A stretch of 64,000 nt of DNA, taken from Sphagnum magellanicum. Lineage: Eukaryota; Streptophyta; Sphagnopsida; Sphagnales; Sphagnaceae. A program made the translations under genes and the position numbers. The notes beneath the pieces are model-generated. The model was not told the origin of the DNA. It made no database searches and was given only the letters and a program-made list of their open reading frames with translations. This document shows, one piece after another, positions 1-9,970 of this stretch. The DNA lies in contig CM038926.1 of the NCBI GenBank assembly GCA_021904315.1, positions 4,264,390 through 4,328,389 on the forward strand. The letters are read 5' to 3'. The first letter of the stretch is position 1. Every line of letters begins with the position of its first letter.

Positions 1-1940
1 CCAAACACACGCATGTGTGAAATGCAAGGCTTTTCCCCACTCCATGCTTCCTCGGGTGTGATGGATGGCAATGCTCTTGATGGACATCGATTCCTTGTGT
101 AGGCCGCATTCACCACCGCTTCCGCCCAAAGTGACTTATTGAGGTTTTGAGCATGAAGCATGCTCCTGGCCATCTCCACAAGGGTGCGGTTTGCACGTTC
201 CGCCACTCCATTTTGTTGAGGCCTATATGGTGTGGAGGTTTGCTTCTCGATGCCGTGTGTCTTCAAGAAGCTCTGGAATCCCTTGGAAATGTACTCCCCT
301 CCATTGTCCGACCGAAACACCTTGATCTTGTGTTCTGATTGTGTCTCCACAAGTGCCTTGAATTCCTTGAACTTCTCGAAGCACTCCCCTTTGGACTTCA
401 ACAAGTACACCCATACCTTCCTTGAAAAGTCATCAATGTACGTCACAAAGTACTTTGCACCACCCAAGGATGTGGTCCTCATGGGGCCACATACATCCGA
501 ATGCACAATCTCCAAGGGCTTGGTGGCACGCATCCCTCCATCGCTTGGAAATGGTTTGCGATGTTGTTTTCCCTCAATGCACCCTTCACAAAGAAATGAA
601 GATGTAGGGCAGGGCATGTTTCCAAGGTTCATACCACTCACCATGTTTTGGAGCGCATGCACACCTTTGATGTTCAAATGACCCAGGCGACGATGCCAAA
701 GCTCCAATGCACCATCAATTGTTGAAGTTTGGGCCACGTTGGCCACATTCATGTCACACACCTTGTTGAAGGTCACTTGATACAAGTTGCCTTCACGTAG
801 TGCTATTGTAATCACCTCTCCATCAAAGGCCCTCACAATGCATTCATTCATGTTGAATTGCACTTTGCACCCACTTGACAAGATTTTGCTCACGGAAAGC
901 AAGTTGGCATGCAATTTTGGCACATGGAGCACGTCCTTGATCCTAATCCTCTTGGTTCGCCCTTTCACCATCATTTCCACAAGGATGGACCCCATTCCAA
1001 TTGCCTCAACAATGCTATCATCACCCATATGCACATTGCGTTTTGGAATTACCTCATACGTGTCAAATGCGGCTCTATGAGGGGTCATATGCTTGGTGGC
1101 TCCCGAGTCCATGATCCACTTGCATATGGCCGTGCAATTGTCTCCATCCTTTGTTGCAAAGGCATAGTCATCATTGTCCTTGGCTTTGTTGGCACTCTCC
1201 TTCTCTTTGTTGTTGTTCTTGGCCTTGAAGCAAAATCGTGCAATGTGGCCTGGTTTGCCACAATAGTAACATGTCTTGGTGTCTTTGCGTGTGGATGTGG
1301 TCCCTCCTCTTCCTTGCATCACCATCGCCGCATCCTCACCTTGCGGCTCCTTCTCCTTCCGCTTGGACACTTCATGCATCAATCGTGCGGTCACAAATTC
1401 CATGGTGAGGTTTTGCATGGGCAAGGTCTCCAAGGCGGTGATTAGGTATTCGTAGGAGGGTGGCAAGCTCTCAAGCAAGGTCATCACAACATCTTCATCC
1501 CTCACGGGCACCTCCAAGCAAGCAAGTTGATCCGCAAGTGCCTTGACCTTGTTGATGTGCTCTAGAAGGTCCTCTCCTTCTTGCATCTTGCACGTGAAGA
1601 ACTTGCGGCGAATGAAGAGGATGTTAGACAAGCTCCGCGTCTCATGGATGTTGCAAAGTGTGTTCCATGCCTCCGCTGGTCCCTTGCACCTCTTGATGTG
1701 GTGAAGTTGACTATCAACCAAGTTGATGCCAATGATGGACATGGCCTTCTTTGCGCGTCGTTGGTACTCCTTGATGACTTTGGGGTCCGCATTGGATGGT
1801 GGAGCCTCCTCAGACCCGTCAACAATCTCCCAAAGGTCCATGGAGGCCAACACCATCTCCATCTTGAACTTCCAAAGGTTGAAGTTCTCCCCATTGAACT
1901 TGTCAATGACTCTAGTGCTCTCTCCCTCAAAGGATGCCAT
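1..1940 (-). CDS. A1 gag-pol polyprotein, N-terminal part
   Basis: Open from the ATG at 1938-1940 to the window edge without a stop, about 646 codons. It carries the copia-type Gag, the CX2CX4HX4C zinc knuckle (about residues 224-237), the DSG protease motif (about 278-280), the integrase HHCC region and the DD35E core. It ends near the conserved RVFG segment that follows the integrase core. The start is chosen by identity with the intact copies, all of which begin MASFEGES. Reverse transcriptase and RNase H lie outside the window. Whether the copy is intact beyond the edge is unknown. Confidence 0.93.
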   Translation of the reverse strand, partial: MASFEGESTRVIDKFNGENFNLWKFKMEMVLASMDLWEIVDGSEEAPPSNADPKVIKEYQRRAKKAMSIIGINLVDSQLHHIKRCKGPAEAWNTLCNIHETRSLSNILFIRRKFFTCKMQEGEDLLEHINKVKALADQLACLEVPVRDEDVVMTLLESLPPSYEYLITALETLPMQNLTMEFVTARLMHEVSKRKEKEPQGEDAAMVMQGRGGTTSTRKDTKTCYYCGKPGHIARFCFKAKNNNKEKESANKAKDNDDYAFATKDGDNCTAICKWIMDSGATKHMTPHRAAFDTYEVIPKRNVHMGDDSIVEAIGMGSILVEMMVKGRTKRIRIKDVLHVPKLHANLLSVSKILSSGCKVQFNMNECIVRAFDGEVITIALREGNLYQVTFNKVCDMNVANVAQTSTIDGALELWHRRLGHLNIKGVHALQNMVSGMNLGNMPCPTSSFLCEGCIEGKQHRKPFPSDGGMRATKPLEIVHSDVCGPMRTTSLGGAKYFVTYIDDFSRKVWVYLLKSKGECFEKFKEFKALVETQSEHKIKVFRSDNGGEYISKGFQSFLKTHGIEKQTSTPYRPQQNGVAERANRTLVEMARSMLHAQNLNKSLWAEAVVNAAYTRNRCPSRALPSITPEEAWSGEKPCISHMRVF

Positions 1941-2175
1941 GTTGCACTCAAATCCGACCTCTCTACCCGCTTATGCACTCAAACAAATGCTAATTAGTGC
2001 CTAATGTGCACTCTTAGATGCAATTTCCTCAATGCACTATCAAATGTGCTTCAATCACTCAAATGCACACGAATGCACCTCACAAACACACTCTGGCCCC
2101 TAGAAGACTGAATTGTGCACCAATGCACCTCTAATCACAAAATTCAGGCCTTAATGGCTCCCACTTGCATCAATG

Positions 2176-2355
2176 CTTCCTCACACACTCGAAATACACT
2201 CAAGCAACTCAAATCAAGTGCTTCCTCACACATTCGAAATGCACTCAACCAACTCAAATCAAGTGCTTCCTCACACACTGGAAATGCACTCAACCAACTC
2301 AAACCAAGTGCTTCCTCACACACTCGAAATGCACTCAGCCAACTCAAATCAAGTG
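2176..2355 (-). repeat. A1 leader 45-bp tandem repeat, 4 units
   Basis: Four head-to-tail 45-bp units between the primer-binding site and gag. In element sense each contains TTGAGTTGG and GTGTGAGGAAGC. Units differ by one to four bases. The length is a multiple of three, so unit gain or loss keeps any reading frame. Confidence 0.95.
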
Positions 2356-2631
2356 CTCTACAAATCAAATGTGCACAAGTACAGCTCAATGATTCAAATC
2401 AAGACTTACAATGTTGGAATGTGCACACATGCACATCTAATGCTTCAAAACACCTCCAAAGAACACCAATCAAGAACTTGTGCACCTCCAAGCTCCAAAT
2501 GGCTTGCAAAACCTCAAAGCTCCTCCAAAGCTCTTCAAAAGAGCAAACTTGCACCTCCAATACACACAAATCCTCAAGATCTGTCTCAATGCATACAAGC
2601 AATCAGACCTCTAATCATGCAACTTGCATGT

Positions 2632-2645
2632 GTGGGCCCATAACC
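2632..2645 (-). other. A1 primer-binding site (internal initiator tRNA-Met type)
   Basis: In element sense GGTTATGGGCCCAC follows the LTR directly. It is complementary to the anticodon arm of plant initiator tRNA-Met (GTGGGCCCATAACC). This matches the half-tRNA primer described for Drosophila copia. Confidence 0.85.
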
Positions 2646-2963
2646 TATTGAAGTATTGAAGAACAATAGGATCAGAGGAGAGATTGCGCAATTACAAGCA
2701 CATAAGACACACAAGTATGTGAACAATGCTTGGAGTGAGATATCCAACTCCCCTCCAGCCTTGCTCTTTATTCCCTTCCATGTACCACTACATTGACAAA
2801 CCATATGGGATAAATCCCTCCTTATTCTAACATGTTCGTGGTACTTACATATTTCAAATCTACCTATGTCTTTGATTACTTGCAACACTTAACTACCACA
2901 TTGTTTCTAATATCTACCACACCATTTCTAATGTTTCTAACATCTACATCATAATCTTCAACA
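2646..2963 (-). repeat. A1 5' LTR (318 bp)
   Basis: Full family A LTR. In element sense it begins TGTTGAAG and ends CTTCAATA, followed by the primer-binding site. The outer flank is AGAAT on the + strand. Confidence 0.95.
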
Positions 2964-3359
2964 AGAATGTCATAATTATGTGCAATTCTTTTGAGTATGA
3001 GCCTTTAATTTTGTTTCCAAAATCGGAGTCTTCAAATGAGGAAGAAGATAGAAGGGATACAGATGGGGCAGGACCATCAAATACATGAGTTTTTGAAGAG
3101 CCAAGAGACCTTGAAGGAGGAAAGGATAGTCTTGAGAAGGAGGCTACTGATCAAATTTTAAAACAAGTAAAATTTGTTTTGCATGAAGTTAGTTCTCATG
3201 AATATGCATTTGTAGCCACAGATATAGGGGAACATATACAACCTAAAGAACATATAATGTAAGAGGATCAAAAGGGTCAAATTAAACATGTGTTAGAGTT
3301 GTAACAACAGGATTAGACTTAGATTACATCATATTTGTAATCAAACTAACACTTATAAC
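2964..3359 (+). pseudogene. Displaced C-terminal piece of decayed gene U1
   Basis: Coding-like on the + strand. After a one-base frameshift it reads FEYEPLILFPKSES, then an acidic stretch (SSNEEEDRRDTDGAG), then LKQVKFVLHEVSSHEYAFVA, with TGA and TAA stops between. Coding character fades after about 3260. Joining its left end to the base after the ATTCT at 23794-23798 continues a minus-strand frame across the join (LWASITFPHQECHNYVQFF), so it is read as the end of U1. The product is not recognised. The last bases (ATAAC, 3355-3359) are the expected TSD of A2. Confidence 0.6.
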
Positions 3360-3677
3360 TATTGAAGTATTGAAGAACAATAGGATCAGAGGAGAGATTG
3401 CGCAATTACAAGCACATAAGACACACAAGTATGTGAACAATGCTTGGAGTGAGATATCCAACTCCCCTCCAGCCTTGCTCTTTATTCCCTTCCATGTACC
3501 ACTACATTGACAAACCATATGGGATAAATTCCTCCTTATTCTAACATGTTCGTGGTACTTACATATTTCAAATCTACCTATGTCTTTGATTACTTGCAAC
3601 ACTTAACTACCACATTGTTTCTAATATTTACCACACCATTTCTAATGTTTCTAACATCTACATCATAATCTTCAACA
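3360..3677 (-). repeat. A2 3' LTR (318 bp)
   Basis: TATTGAAG to CTTCAACA on the + strand, bordered on the right by CTCCCACTTTGC, the complement of the polypurine tract. The outer flank is ATAAC (3355-3359). It has a few private substitutions, for example AAATTC for AAATCC near 3528. Confidence 0.95.
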
Positions 3678-4143
3678 CTCCCACTTTGCAAGTAATCTAA
3701 GACTCTCAATCCCATGCTTCTTGTAAGGTTTTGATGTCGCTCCTTTGCCAATGCCTTTGTCAACACATCCGCCACCATATCTTGAGTTGGGCAATACTTC
3801 AGGCCTATTTCTCCACTCTCCAACTTCTCTCGAATGAAGTGGTGTTGTATGTCAATGTGCTTTGTGCGAGAGTGGTGTGTAGGGTTCTTTGCAAGTGCAA
3901 TGCATCCTTGATTGTCACACATGATGATTGTTGCTCCATCTTGCACAAGTCCCACATCCGCCATCAACTTCCTCAACCATATGGCCTCCTTGGTGCATTG
4001 ACTAGTGGCCATGTATTCGGCCTCCGTGGTAGACAAGGCAATTGTAGGTTGCCTCTTGCAATTCCATGAGATGGCTCCCACTCCAACAAAGAACACGTAC
4101 CCGGTGGTGGAACGCCGCTCATTTGCATCTCCACCCCAATCGG
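3590..4143 (-). pseudogene. A2 gag-pol, C-terminal RNase H piece
   Basis: The end of the polyprotein: the RNase H segment with STTEAEYMA and MCDNQG, the DVLTKAL motif, and the family-specific tail that runs through the PPT into the LTR and stops at 3590. The upstream side is cut at 4143 by solo LTR A6. The missing middle resumes at 9971-9976 after the duplicated ATCGG. Confidence 0.9.
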
Positions 4144-4251
4144 TGTTGAAGATTATGATGTAGATGTTAGAAACATTAGAAATGGTGTGGTAGATATTAG
4201 AAACAATGTGGTAGTTAAGTGTTGCAAGTAATCAAAGACATAGGTAGATTT
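4144..4251 (+). repeat. Solo LTR A6, left piece (108 bp)
   Basis: First 108 bases of a family A LTR in + orientation, starting TGTTGAAG. It is flanked on the left by ATCGG (4139-4143), which recurs at 9971-9975 after the other piece. A3 splits it, and GATTT (4247-4251) is the duplicated target. No internal sequence accompanies it, so it is a solo LTR formed by LTR-LTR recombination. Confidence 0.93.
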
Positions 4252-4569
4252 TATTGAAGTATTGAAGAACAATAGGATCAGAGGAGAGATTGCGCAATTA
4301 CAAGCACATAAGACACACAAGTATGTGAACAATGCTTGGAGTGAGATATCCAACTCCCCTCCAGCCTTGCTCTTTATTCCCTTCCATGTACCACTACATT
4401 GACAAACCATATGGGATAAATCCCTCCTTATTCTAACATGTTCGTGGTACTTACATATTTCAAATCTACCTATGTCTTTGATTACTTGCAACACTTAACT
4501 ACCACATTGTTTCTAATATCTACCACACCATTTCTAATGTTTCTAACATCTACATCATAATCTTCAACA
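4252..4569 (-). repeat. A3 3' LTR
   Basis: 318 bp, identical by eye to the LTR at 9438-9755. The polypurine tract complement CTCCCACTTTGC follows at 4570-4581. The first 88 bases in element sense also encode the end of gag-pol. Confidence 0.97.
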
Positions 4570-7500
4570 CTCCCACTTTGCAAGTAATCTAAGACTCTCA
4601 ATCCCATGCTTCTTGTAAGGTTTTGATGTCGCTCCTTTGCCAATGCCTTTGTCAACACATCCGCCACCATATCTTGAGTTGGGCAATACTTCAGGCCTAT
4701 TTCTCCACTCTCCAACTTCTCTCGAATGAAGTGGTGTTGTATGTCGATGTGCTTTGTGCGAGAGTGGTGTGTAGGGTTCTTTGCAAGTGCAATGCATCCT
4801 TGATTGTCACACATGATGATTGTTGCTCCATCTTGCACAAGTCCCACATCCGCCATCAACTTCCTTAACCATATGGCCTCCTTGGTGCATTGACTAGTGG
4901 CCATGTATTCGGCCTCCGTGGTAGACAAGGCAATTGTAGGTTGCCTCTTGCAATTCCATGAGATGGCTCCCACTCCAACAAAGAACACGTACCCGGTGGT
5001 GGAACGCCGCTCATTTGCATCTCCACCCCAATCGGCATCACAATATCCCCTCAAACTAACCTCCTTGCCTCCAAGGCACAATTTCAAGTCCATAGTGCCC
5101 TTCAAGTATCGCATGATGCGTTTCACCGCCATCCAATGGGAAGGACCAGCCCTTGACATGAATTGACTCACCATGCTCACCGGGAATGCAAGATCAGGCC
5201 GTGTGCCCACCATGGCATACATCAATGATCCCACCGCCGCCTTGTATGGAATGCCTTGCATCTCCTCTTGAATGCCTTGAAACTCCTCCTCCGTGAGCTT
5301 CAAGAGCTTGGAATTCACATCAAGCGGAGTTCCAATGGGCTTGCATTCCTCCATGTTGAAGCGCTTGAGCACCTCCTCAATGTACTTGCTTTGGCTCATG
5401 GTTATGGTGTGGTTGGCACGGTCTCTCTCAAACTCCACACCAAGGCAATAGTGCAACTCTCCAAGATCACTCATCTCAAATTCATTTTCAAGCCTTGACT
5501 TCAACCACTTCAAAATGTTCCCATTGCTTGCTAAGATGATCAAATCATCCACATAGATTATCACTATCAACAAGTACTCACCCGTTCGCTTGATGTACAA
5601 CGAATGGTCCGCTTGGCTCCTAGAAAAGCCTTCGTGGGTGAAGAACATGTCAATGCGTTGGTACCATGCTCTTGGTGATTGCTTGAGCCCGTACAAGGAC
5701 TTCTTCAACTTACACACCAGGTCCTCCTTGCCATCTTGCACGAATCCTTGGGGTTGGTCCATGTAGATGTCCTCCTCCAATTCTCCATTCAAGAATGCGG
5801 TCTTCACGTCCATTTGGTGGATCTCCAAGTCCATGGCGGCTCCAATTGCAAGAATGCATCTAATGGTTGTGAACTTGGCCACCGGGGCAAATGTCTCGTT
5901 GAAGTCCACACCTTCAACTTGAGAATACCCCTTGGCCACCAACCTTGCCTTGTGCCTCACGATATGGCCTGATGCATCCCTTTTGGTGCGAAACACCCAC
6001 TTGCATCCCACACTTTTGCGATCCTTTGGAAGAGGGACCAACTCCCATGTGCCATTGGCCATGAGTGAGCCATACTCCTCTTGCATGGCCGCCTCCCACT
6101 TGCTTGCATCCTCCGAACGCATTGCATCACACAAATTCAATGGATCATCAAGACAAGCAACATTGGCACGTTCCACATCTTGTTGGGGTAGGATGTGGTT
6201 CTTCCACCATTCTCCAAGCGGTCGTCGCTCCCTCAAGGGGTACCTACGCTCCTCCGAGGGCTGCCCATCTTCTTCATCACTTGTGCTTGCATCCTTAGAT
6301 GGTGTTGGGGTTGGCGGTGCCTCTTGATTGCTTGGATACTCTTTGGCATCACTTGCGCCCTCATCATTATCCACATAGGGCGATTTGGAAGATGTGTCCA
6401 TAATCACCACATTAGGGGTCTCATTTCTCCCACTTGGACGCATTTCCAAATCATTGCCCACATTAGTGCTATCCTCCATGAACTCAACATCCCTACACTT
6501 GATGATTTTCTTGGATTGCACACACATGAGCCTATATGCCTTGGTGCCTTCACAATACCCAAGAAACAAGCATTTTGTGCCCTTTGCATCAAGCTTACCC
6601 CTCTTCTCGTCCGGCACCATGGCATATGCAATGCATCCAAACACACGCATGTGTGAAATGCAAGGCTTTTTCCCACTCCATGCTTCCTCGGGTGTGATGG
6701 ATGGCAATGCTCTGGATGGACATCGATTCCTTGTGTAGGCCGCATTCACCACCGCTTCCGCCCAAAGTGACTTATTGAGGTTTTGAGCATGAAGCATGCT
6801 CCTGGCCATCTCCACAAGGGTGCGGTTTGCACGTTCCGCCACTCCGTTTTGTTGAGGCCTATATGGTGTGGAGGTTTGCTTCTCGATGCCGTGTGTCTTC
6901 AAGAAGCTCTGGAATCCCTTGGAAATGTACTCCCCTCCATTGTCCGACCGAAACACCTTGATCTTGTGTTCTGATTGTGTCTCCACAAGTGCCTTGAATT
7001 CCTTGAACTTCTCGAAGCACTCCCCTTTGGACTTCAACAAGTACACCCATACCTTCCTTGAAAAGTCATCAATGTACGTCACAAAGTACTTTGCACCACC
7101 CAAGGATGTGGTCCTCATGGGGCCACATACATCCGAATGCACAATCTCCAAGGGTTTCGTGGCACGCATCCCTCCATCGCTTGGAAATGGTTTGCGATGT
7201 TGTTTTCCCTCAATGCACCCTTCACAAAGAAATGAAGATGTAGGGCAGGGCATGTTTCCAAGGTTCATCCCCCTCACCATGTTTTGGAGCGCATGCACAC
7301 CTTTGATGTTCAAATGACCCAGGCGACGATGCCAAAGCTCCAATGCACCATCAATTGTTGAAGTTTGGGCCAAGTTGGCCACATTCATGTCACACACCTT
7401 GTTGAAGGTCACTTGATACAAGTTGCCTTCACGTAGTGCTATTGTAATCACCTCTCCATCAAACGCCCTCACAATGCAGTCATTCATGTTGAATTGCACT

Positions 7501-8579
7501 TTGCACCCACTTGACAAGATTTTGCTCACGGAAAGCAAGTTGGCATGCAATTTTGGCACATGGAGCACGTCCTTGATCCTAATCCTCTTGGTTCGCCCTT
7601 TCACCATCACTTCCACAAGGATGGACCCCATTCCAATTGCCTCAACAATGCTATCATCACCCATATGCACATTGCGTTTTGGAATTACCTCATACGTGTC
7701 AAATGCGGATCTATGAGGGGTCATATGCTTGGTGGCTCCCGAGTCCATGATCCACTTGCATATGGCCGTGCAATTGTCTCCATCCTTTGTTGCAAAGGCA
7801 TAATCATCATTGTCCTTGGCTTTGTTGGCACTCTCCTTCTCTTTGTTGTTGTTCTTGGCCTTGAAGCAAAATCGTGCAATGTGGCCTGGTTTGCCACAAT
7901 AGTAACATGTCTTGGTGTCTTTGCGTGTGGATGTGGTCCCTCCTCTTCCTTGCATTGACACCATCGCCGCATCCTCACCTTGCGGCTCCTTCTCCTTCCG
8001 CTTGGACACTTCATGCATCAATCGTGCGGTCACAAATTCCATGGTGAGGTTTTGCATGGGCAAGGTCTCCAAGGCGGTGATTAGGTATTCGTAGGAGGGT
8101 GGCAAGCTCTCAAGCAAGGTCATCACAACATCTTCATCCCTCACGGGCACCTCCAAGCAAGCAAGTTGATCCGCAAGTGCCTTGACCTTGTTGATGTGCT
8201 CTAGAAGGTCCTCTCCTTCTTGCATCTTGCACGTGAAGAACTTGCGGCGAATGAAGAGGATGTTAGACAAGCTCCGCGTCTCATGGATGTTACAAAGTGT
8301 GTTCCATGCCTCCGCTGGTCCCTTGCACCTCTTGATGTGGTGAAGTTGACTATCCACCAAGTTGATGCCAATGATGGACATGGCCTTCTTTGCGCGTCGT
8401 TGGTACTCCTTGATGACTTTGGGGTCCGCATTGGATGGTGGAGCCTCCTCAGACCCGTCAACAATCTCCCAAAGGTCCATGGAGGCCAACACCATCTCCA
8501 TCTTGAATTTCCAAAGGTTGAAGTTCTCCCCATTGAACTTGTCAATGACTCTAGTGCTCTCTCCCTCAAAGGATGCCAT
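4482..8579 (-). CDS. A3 gag-pol polyprotein (1365 aa), intact
   Basis: One frame encodes all copia functions in order. These are copia-type Gag (about residues 1-200), a CX2CX4HX4C zinc knuckle (about 225-238), aspartic protease with DSGATKHMT (about 280), an integrase zinc domain (WHRRLGH, then CEGC), a DD35E core (HSDVCGP, RSDNGGE, AERANR), reverse transcriptase (QMDVKTAFLNG, then YVDD about 1009-1012) and RNase H (CDADWGG, STTEAEY, CDNQG). The frame passes through the polypurine tract and ends 88 bases inside the 3' LTR. All catalytic residues are present. It has one codon more than A4 and A5 just before the knuckle. The start is the first ATG after the leader and matches every other copy. 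Confidence 0.97.
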   Translation of the reverse strand: MASFEGESTRVIDKFNGENFNLWKFKMEMVLASMDLWEIVDGSEEAPPSNADPKVIKEYQRRAKKAMSIIGINLVDSQLHHIKRCKGPAEAWNTLCNIHETRSLSNILFIRRKFFTCKMQEGEDLLEHINKVKALADQLACLEVPVRDEDVVMTLLESLPPSYEYLITALETLPMQNLTMEFVTARLMHEVSKRKEKEPQGEDAAMVSMQGRGGTTSTRKDTKTCYYCGKPGHIARFCFKAKNNNKEKESANKAKDNDDYAFATKDGDNCTAICKWIMDSGATKHMTPHRSAFDTYEVIPKRNVHMGDDSIVEAIGMGSILVEVMVKGRTKRIRIKDVLHVPKLHANLLSVSKILSSGCKVQFNMNDCIVRAFDGEVITIALREGNLYQVTFNKVCDMNVANLAQTSTIDGALELWHRRLGHLNIKGVHALQNMVRGMNLGNMPCPTSSFLCEGCIEGKQHRKPFPSDGGMRATKPLEIVHSDVCGPMRTTSLGGAKYFVTYIDDFSRKVWVYLLKSKGECFEKFKEFKALVETQSEHKIKVFRSDNGGEYISKGFQSFLKTHGIEKQTSTPYRPQQNGVAERANRTLVEMARSMLHAQNLNKSLWAEAVVNAAYTRNRCPSRALPSITPEEAWSGKKPCISHMRVFGCIAYAMVPDEKRGKLDAKGTKCLFLGYCEGTKAYRLMCVQSKKIIKCRDVEFMEDSTNVGNDLEMRPSGRNETPNVVIMDTSSKSPYVDNDEGASDAKEYPSNQEAPPTPTPSKDASTSDEEDGQPSEERRYPLRERRPLGEWWKNHILPQQDVERANVACLDDPLNLCDAMRSEDASKWEAAMQEEYGSLMANGTWELVPLPKDRKSVGCKWVFRTKRDASGHIVRHKARLVAKGYSQVEGVDFNETFAPVAKFTTIRCILAIGAAMDLEIHQMDVKTAFLNGELEEDIYMDQPQGFVQDGKEDLVCKLKKSLYGLKQSPRAWYQRIDMFFTHEGFSRSQADHSLYIKRTGEYLLIVIIYVDDLIILASNGNILKWLKSRLENEFEMSDLGELHYCLGVEFERDRANHTITMSQSKYIEEVLKRFNMEECKPIGTPLDVNSKLLKLTEEEFQGIQEEMQGIPYKAAVGSLMYAMVGTRPDLAFPVSMVSQFMSRAGPSHWMAVKRIMRYLKGTMDLKLCLGGKEVSLRGYCDADWGGDANERRSTTGYVFFVGVGAISWNCKRQPTIALSTTEAEYMATSQCTKEAIWLRKLMADVGLVQDGATIIMCDNQGCIALAKNPTHHSRTKHIDIQHHFIREKLESGEIGLKYCPTQDMVADVLTKALAKERHQNLTRSMGLRVLDYLQSGSVEDYDVDVRNIRNGVVDIRNNVVVKCCK

Positions 8580-8814
8580 GTTGCACTCAAATCCGACCTC
8601 TCTACCCGCTTATGCGCTCAAACAAATGCTAATTAGTGCCTAATGTGCACTCTTAGATGCAATTTCCTCAATGCACTATCAAATGTGCTTCAATCACTCA
8701 AATGCACACGAATGCACCTCACAAACACACTCTGGCCCCTAGAAGACTGAATTGTGCACCAATGCGCCTCTAATCACAAAATTCAGGCCTTAATGGCTCC
8801 CACTTGCATCAATG

Positions 8815-9039
8815 CTTCCTCACACACTCGAAATACACTCAAGCAACTCAAATCAAGTGCTTCCTCACACATTCGAAATACACTCAACCAACTCAAATCA
8901 AGTGCTTCCTCACACACTGGAAATGCACTCAACCAACTCAAACCAAGTGCTTCCTCACACACTCGAAATGCACTCAACCAACTCAAATCAAGTGCTTCCT
9001 CACACACTCGAAATGCACTCAGCCAACTCAAATCAAGTG
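8815..9039 (-). repeat. A3 leader 45-bp tandem repeat, 5 units
   Basis: Five 45-bp units of the same type as in A1. In element sense they lie inside an open frame of 96 codons (8783-9073) built from a 15-residue repeat. Confidence 0.95.
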
Positions 9040-9170
9040 CTCTACAAATCAAATGTGCACAAGTACACCTCAATGATCCAAATCAAGACTTACAATGTTG
9101 GAATGTGCACACATGCACATCTAATGCTTCAAAACACCTCCAAAGAACACCAATCAAGAACTTGTGCACC

Positions 9171-9320
9171 TCCAAGCTCCAAATGGCTTGCAAAACCTCA
9201 AAGCTCCTCCAAAGCTCTTCAAAAGTCCTCCAAGGCTCCAAAAGCGCCTCCAAGCTCCAAATGGCTTGCAAAACCTCAAAGCTCCTCCAAAGTCGTCCAG
9301 GGCTCCAAAAGCGCCTCCAA
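9171..9320 (-). repeat. A3-specific 78-bp leader duplication
   Basis: TCCAAGCTCCAAATGG starts at 9171 and again at 9249, giving a 78-bp period. The second copy lacks about nine bases. A1, A4 and A5 carry a single unit, so this is a recent tandem duplication in A3 or its direct source. Confidence 0.9.
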
Positions 9321-9423
9321 AACCCTCCAAAAGAGCAAACTTGCACCTCCAATACACACAAATCCTCAAGATCTCTCTCAATGCATACAAGCAATCAGAC
9401 CTCTAATCATGCAACTTGCATGT

Positions 9424-9437
9424 GTGGGCCCATAACC
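9424..9437 (-). other. A3 primer-binding site
   Basis: Fourteen bases next to the 5' LTR, complementary to the anticodon arm of initiator tRNA-Met; same sequence as in A1, A4 and A5. Confidence 0.85.
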
Positions 9438-9755
9438 TATTGAAGTATTGAAGAACAATAGGATCAGAGGAGAGATTGCGCAATTACAAGCACATAAGAC
9501 ACACAAGTATGTGAACAATGCTTGGAGTGAGATATCCAACTCCCCTCCAGCCTTGCTCTTTATTCCCTTCCATGTACCACTACATTGACAAACCATATGG
9601 GATAAATCCCTCCTTATTCTAACATGTTCGTGGTACTTACATATTTCAAATCTACCTATGTCTTTGATTACTTGCAACACTTAACTACCACATTGTTTCT
9701 AATATCTACCACACCATTTCTAATGTTTCTAACATCTACATCATAATCTTCAACA
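9438..9755 (-). repeat. A3 5' LTR
   Basis: 318 bp, followed on the right by the GATTT target duplication and then the remainder of solo LTR A6. Confidence 0.97.
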
Positions 9756-9970
9756 GATTTGAAATATGTAAGTACCACGAACATGTTAGAATAAGGAGGG
9801 ATTTATCCCATATGGTTTGTCAATGTAGTGGTACATGGAAGGGAATAAAGAGCAAGGCTGGAGGGGAGTTGGACATCTCACTCCAAGCATTGTTCACATA
9901 CTTGTGTGTCTTATGTGCTTGTGATTGCGCAATCTCTCCTCTGATCCTATTGTTCTTCAATACTTCAAGA
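9756..9970 (+). repeat. Solo LTR A6, right piece
   Basis: Begins with the duplicated GATTT and continues the LTR to CTTCAAGA, where other copies read CTTCAATA. ATCGG (9971-9975) follows, matching 4139-4143. Several substitutions against the other LTRs make it older than A3. Confidence 0.93.

Larger units (their letters stand above)
1..2963 (-). mobile_element. Copia family A, element A1 (5' half, cut by window edge)
   Basis: The 5' part of a Ty1/copia LTR retrotransposon reading leftwards: LTR, primer-binding site, leader and the first 646 codons of gag-pol. The rest lies left of the window. Its leader has four 45-bp units, where A3, A4 and A5 have five. At several sites in the 5' half it shares bases only with A4, for example near positions 840, 990, 1710 and 1975. 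The five bases outside its 5' LTR (AGAAT on +, ATTCT in element sense) match the flank beyond the 3' LTR of A4, which suggests the two were once joined to the same insertion site. Confidence 0.95.
4252..9755 (-). mobile_element. Copia family A, element A3 (complete, 5504 bp)
   Basis: A complete element with two 318-bp LTRs that read as identical, a primer-binding site, a leader with five 45-bp units, an open 1365-codon gag-pol frame and a polypurine tract. It is flanked by GATTT on both sides (4247-4251, 9756-9760), which fixes the element ends as TGTTGAAG and CTTCAATA in element sense. It sits inside solo LTR A6. Identical LTRs and an open frame point to very recent insertion, and nothing visible would prevent mobility. 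Confidence 0.97.

Noticed and set aside
2176..2355. 45-bp array as a CRISPR array
   Set aside because: No unique spacers between repeats, plant context and location in a retrotransposon leader.
4482..8579. Many long open frames antisense to gag-pol in all family A copies
   Set aside because: They are shadows caused by the low-stop composition of the sense frame, conserved because the elements are nearly identical.
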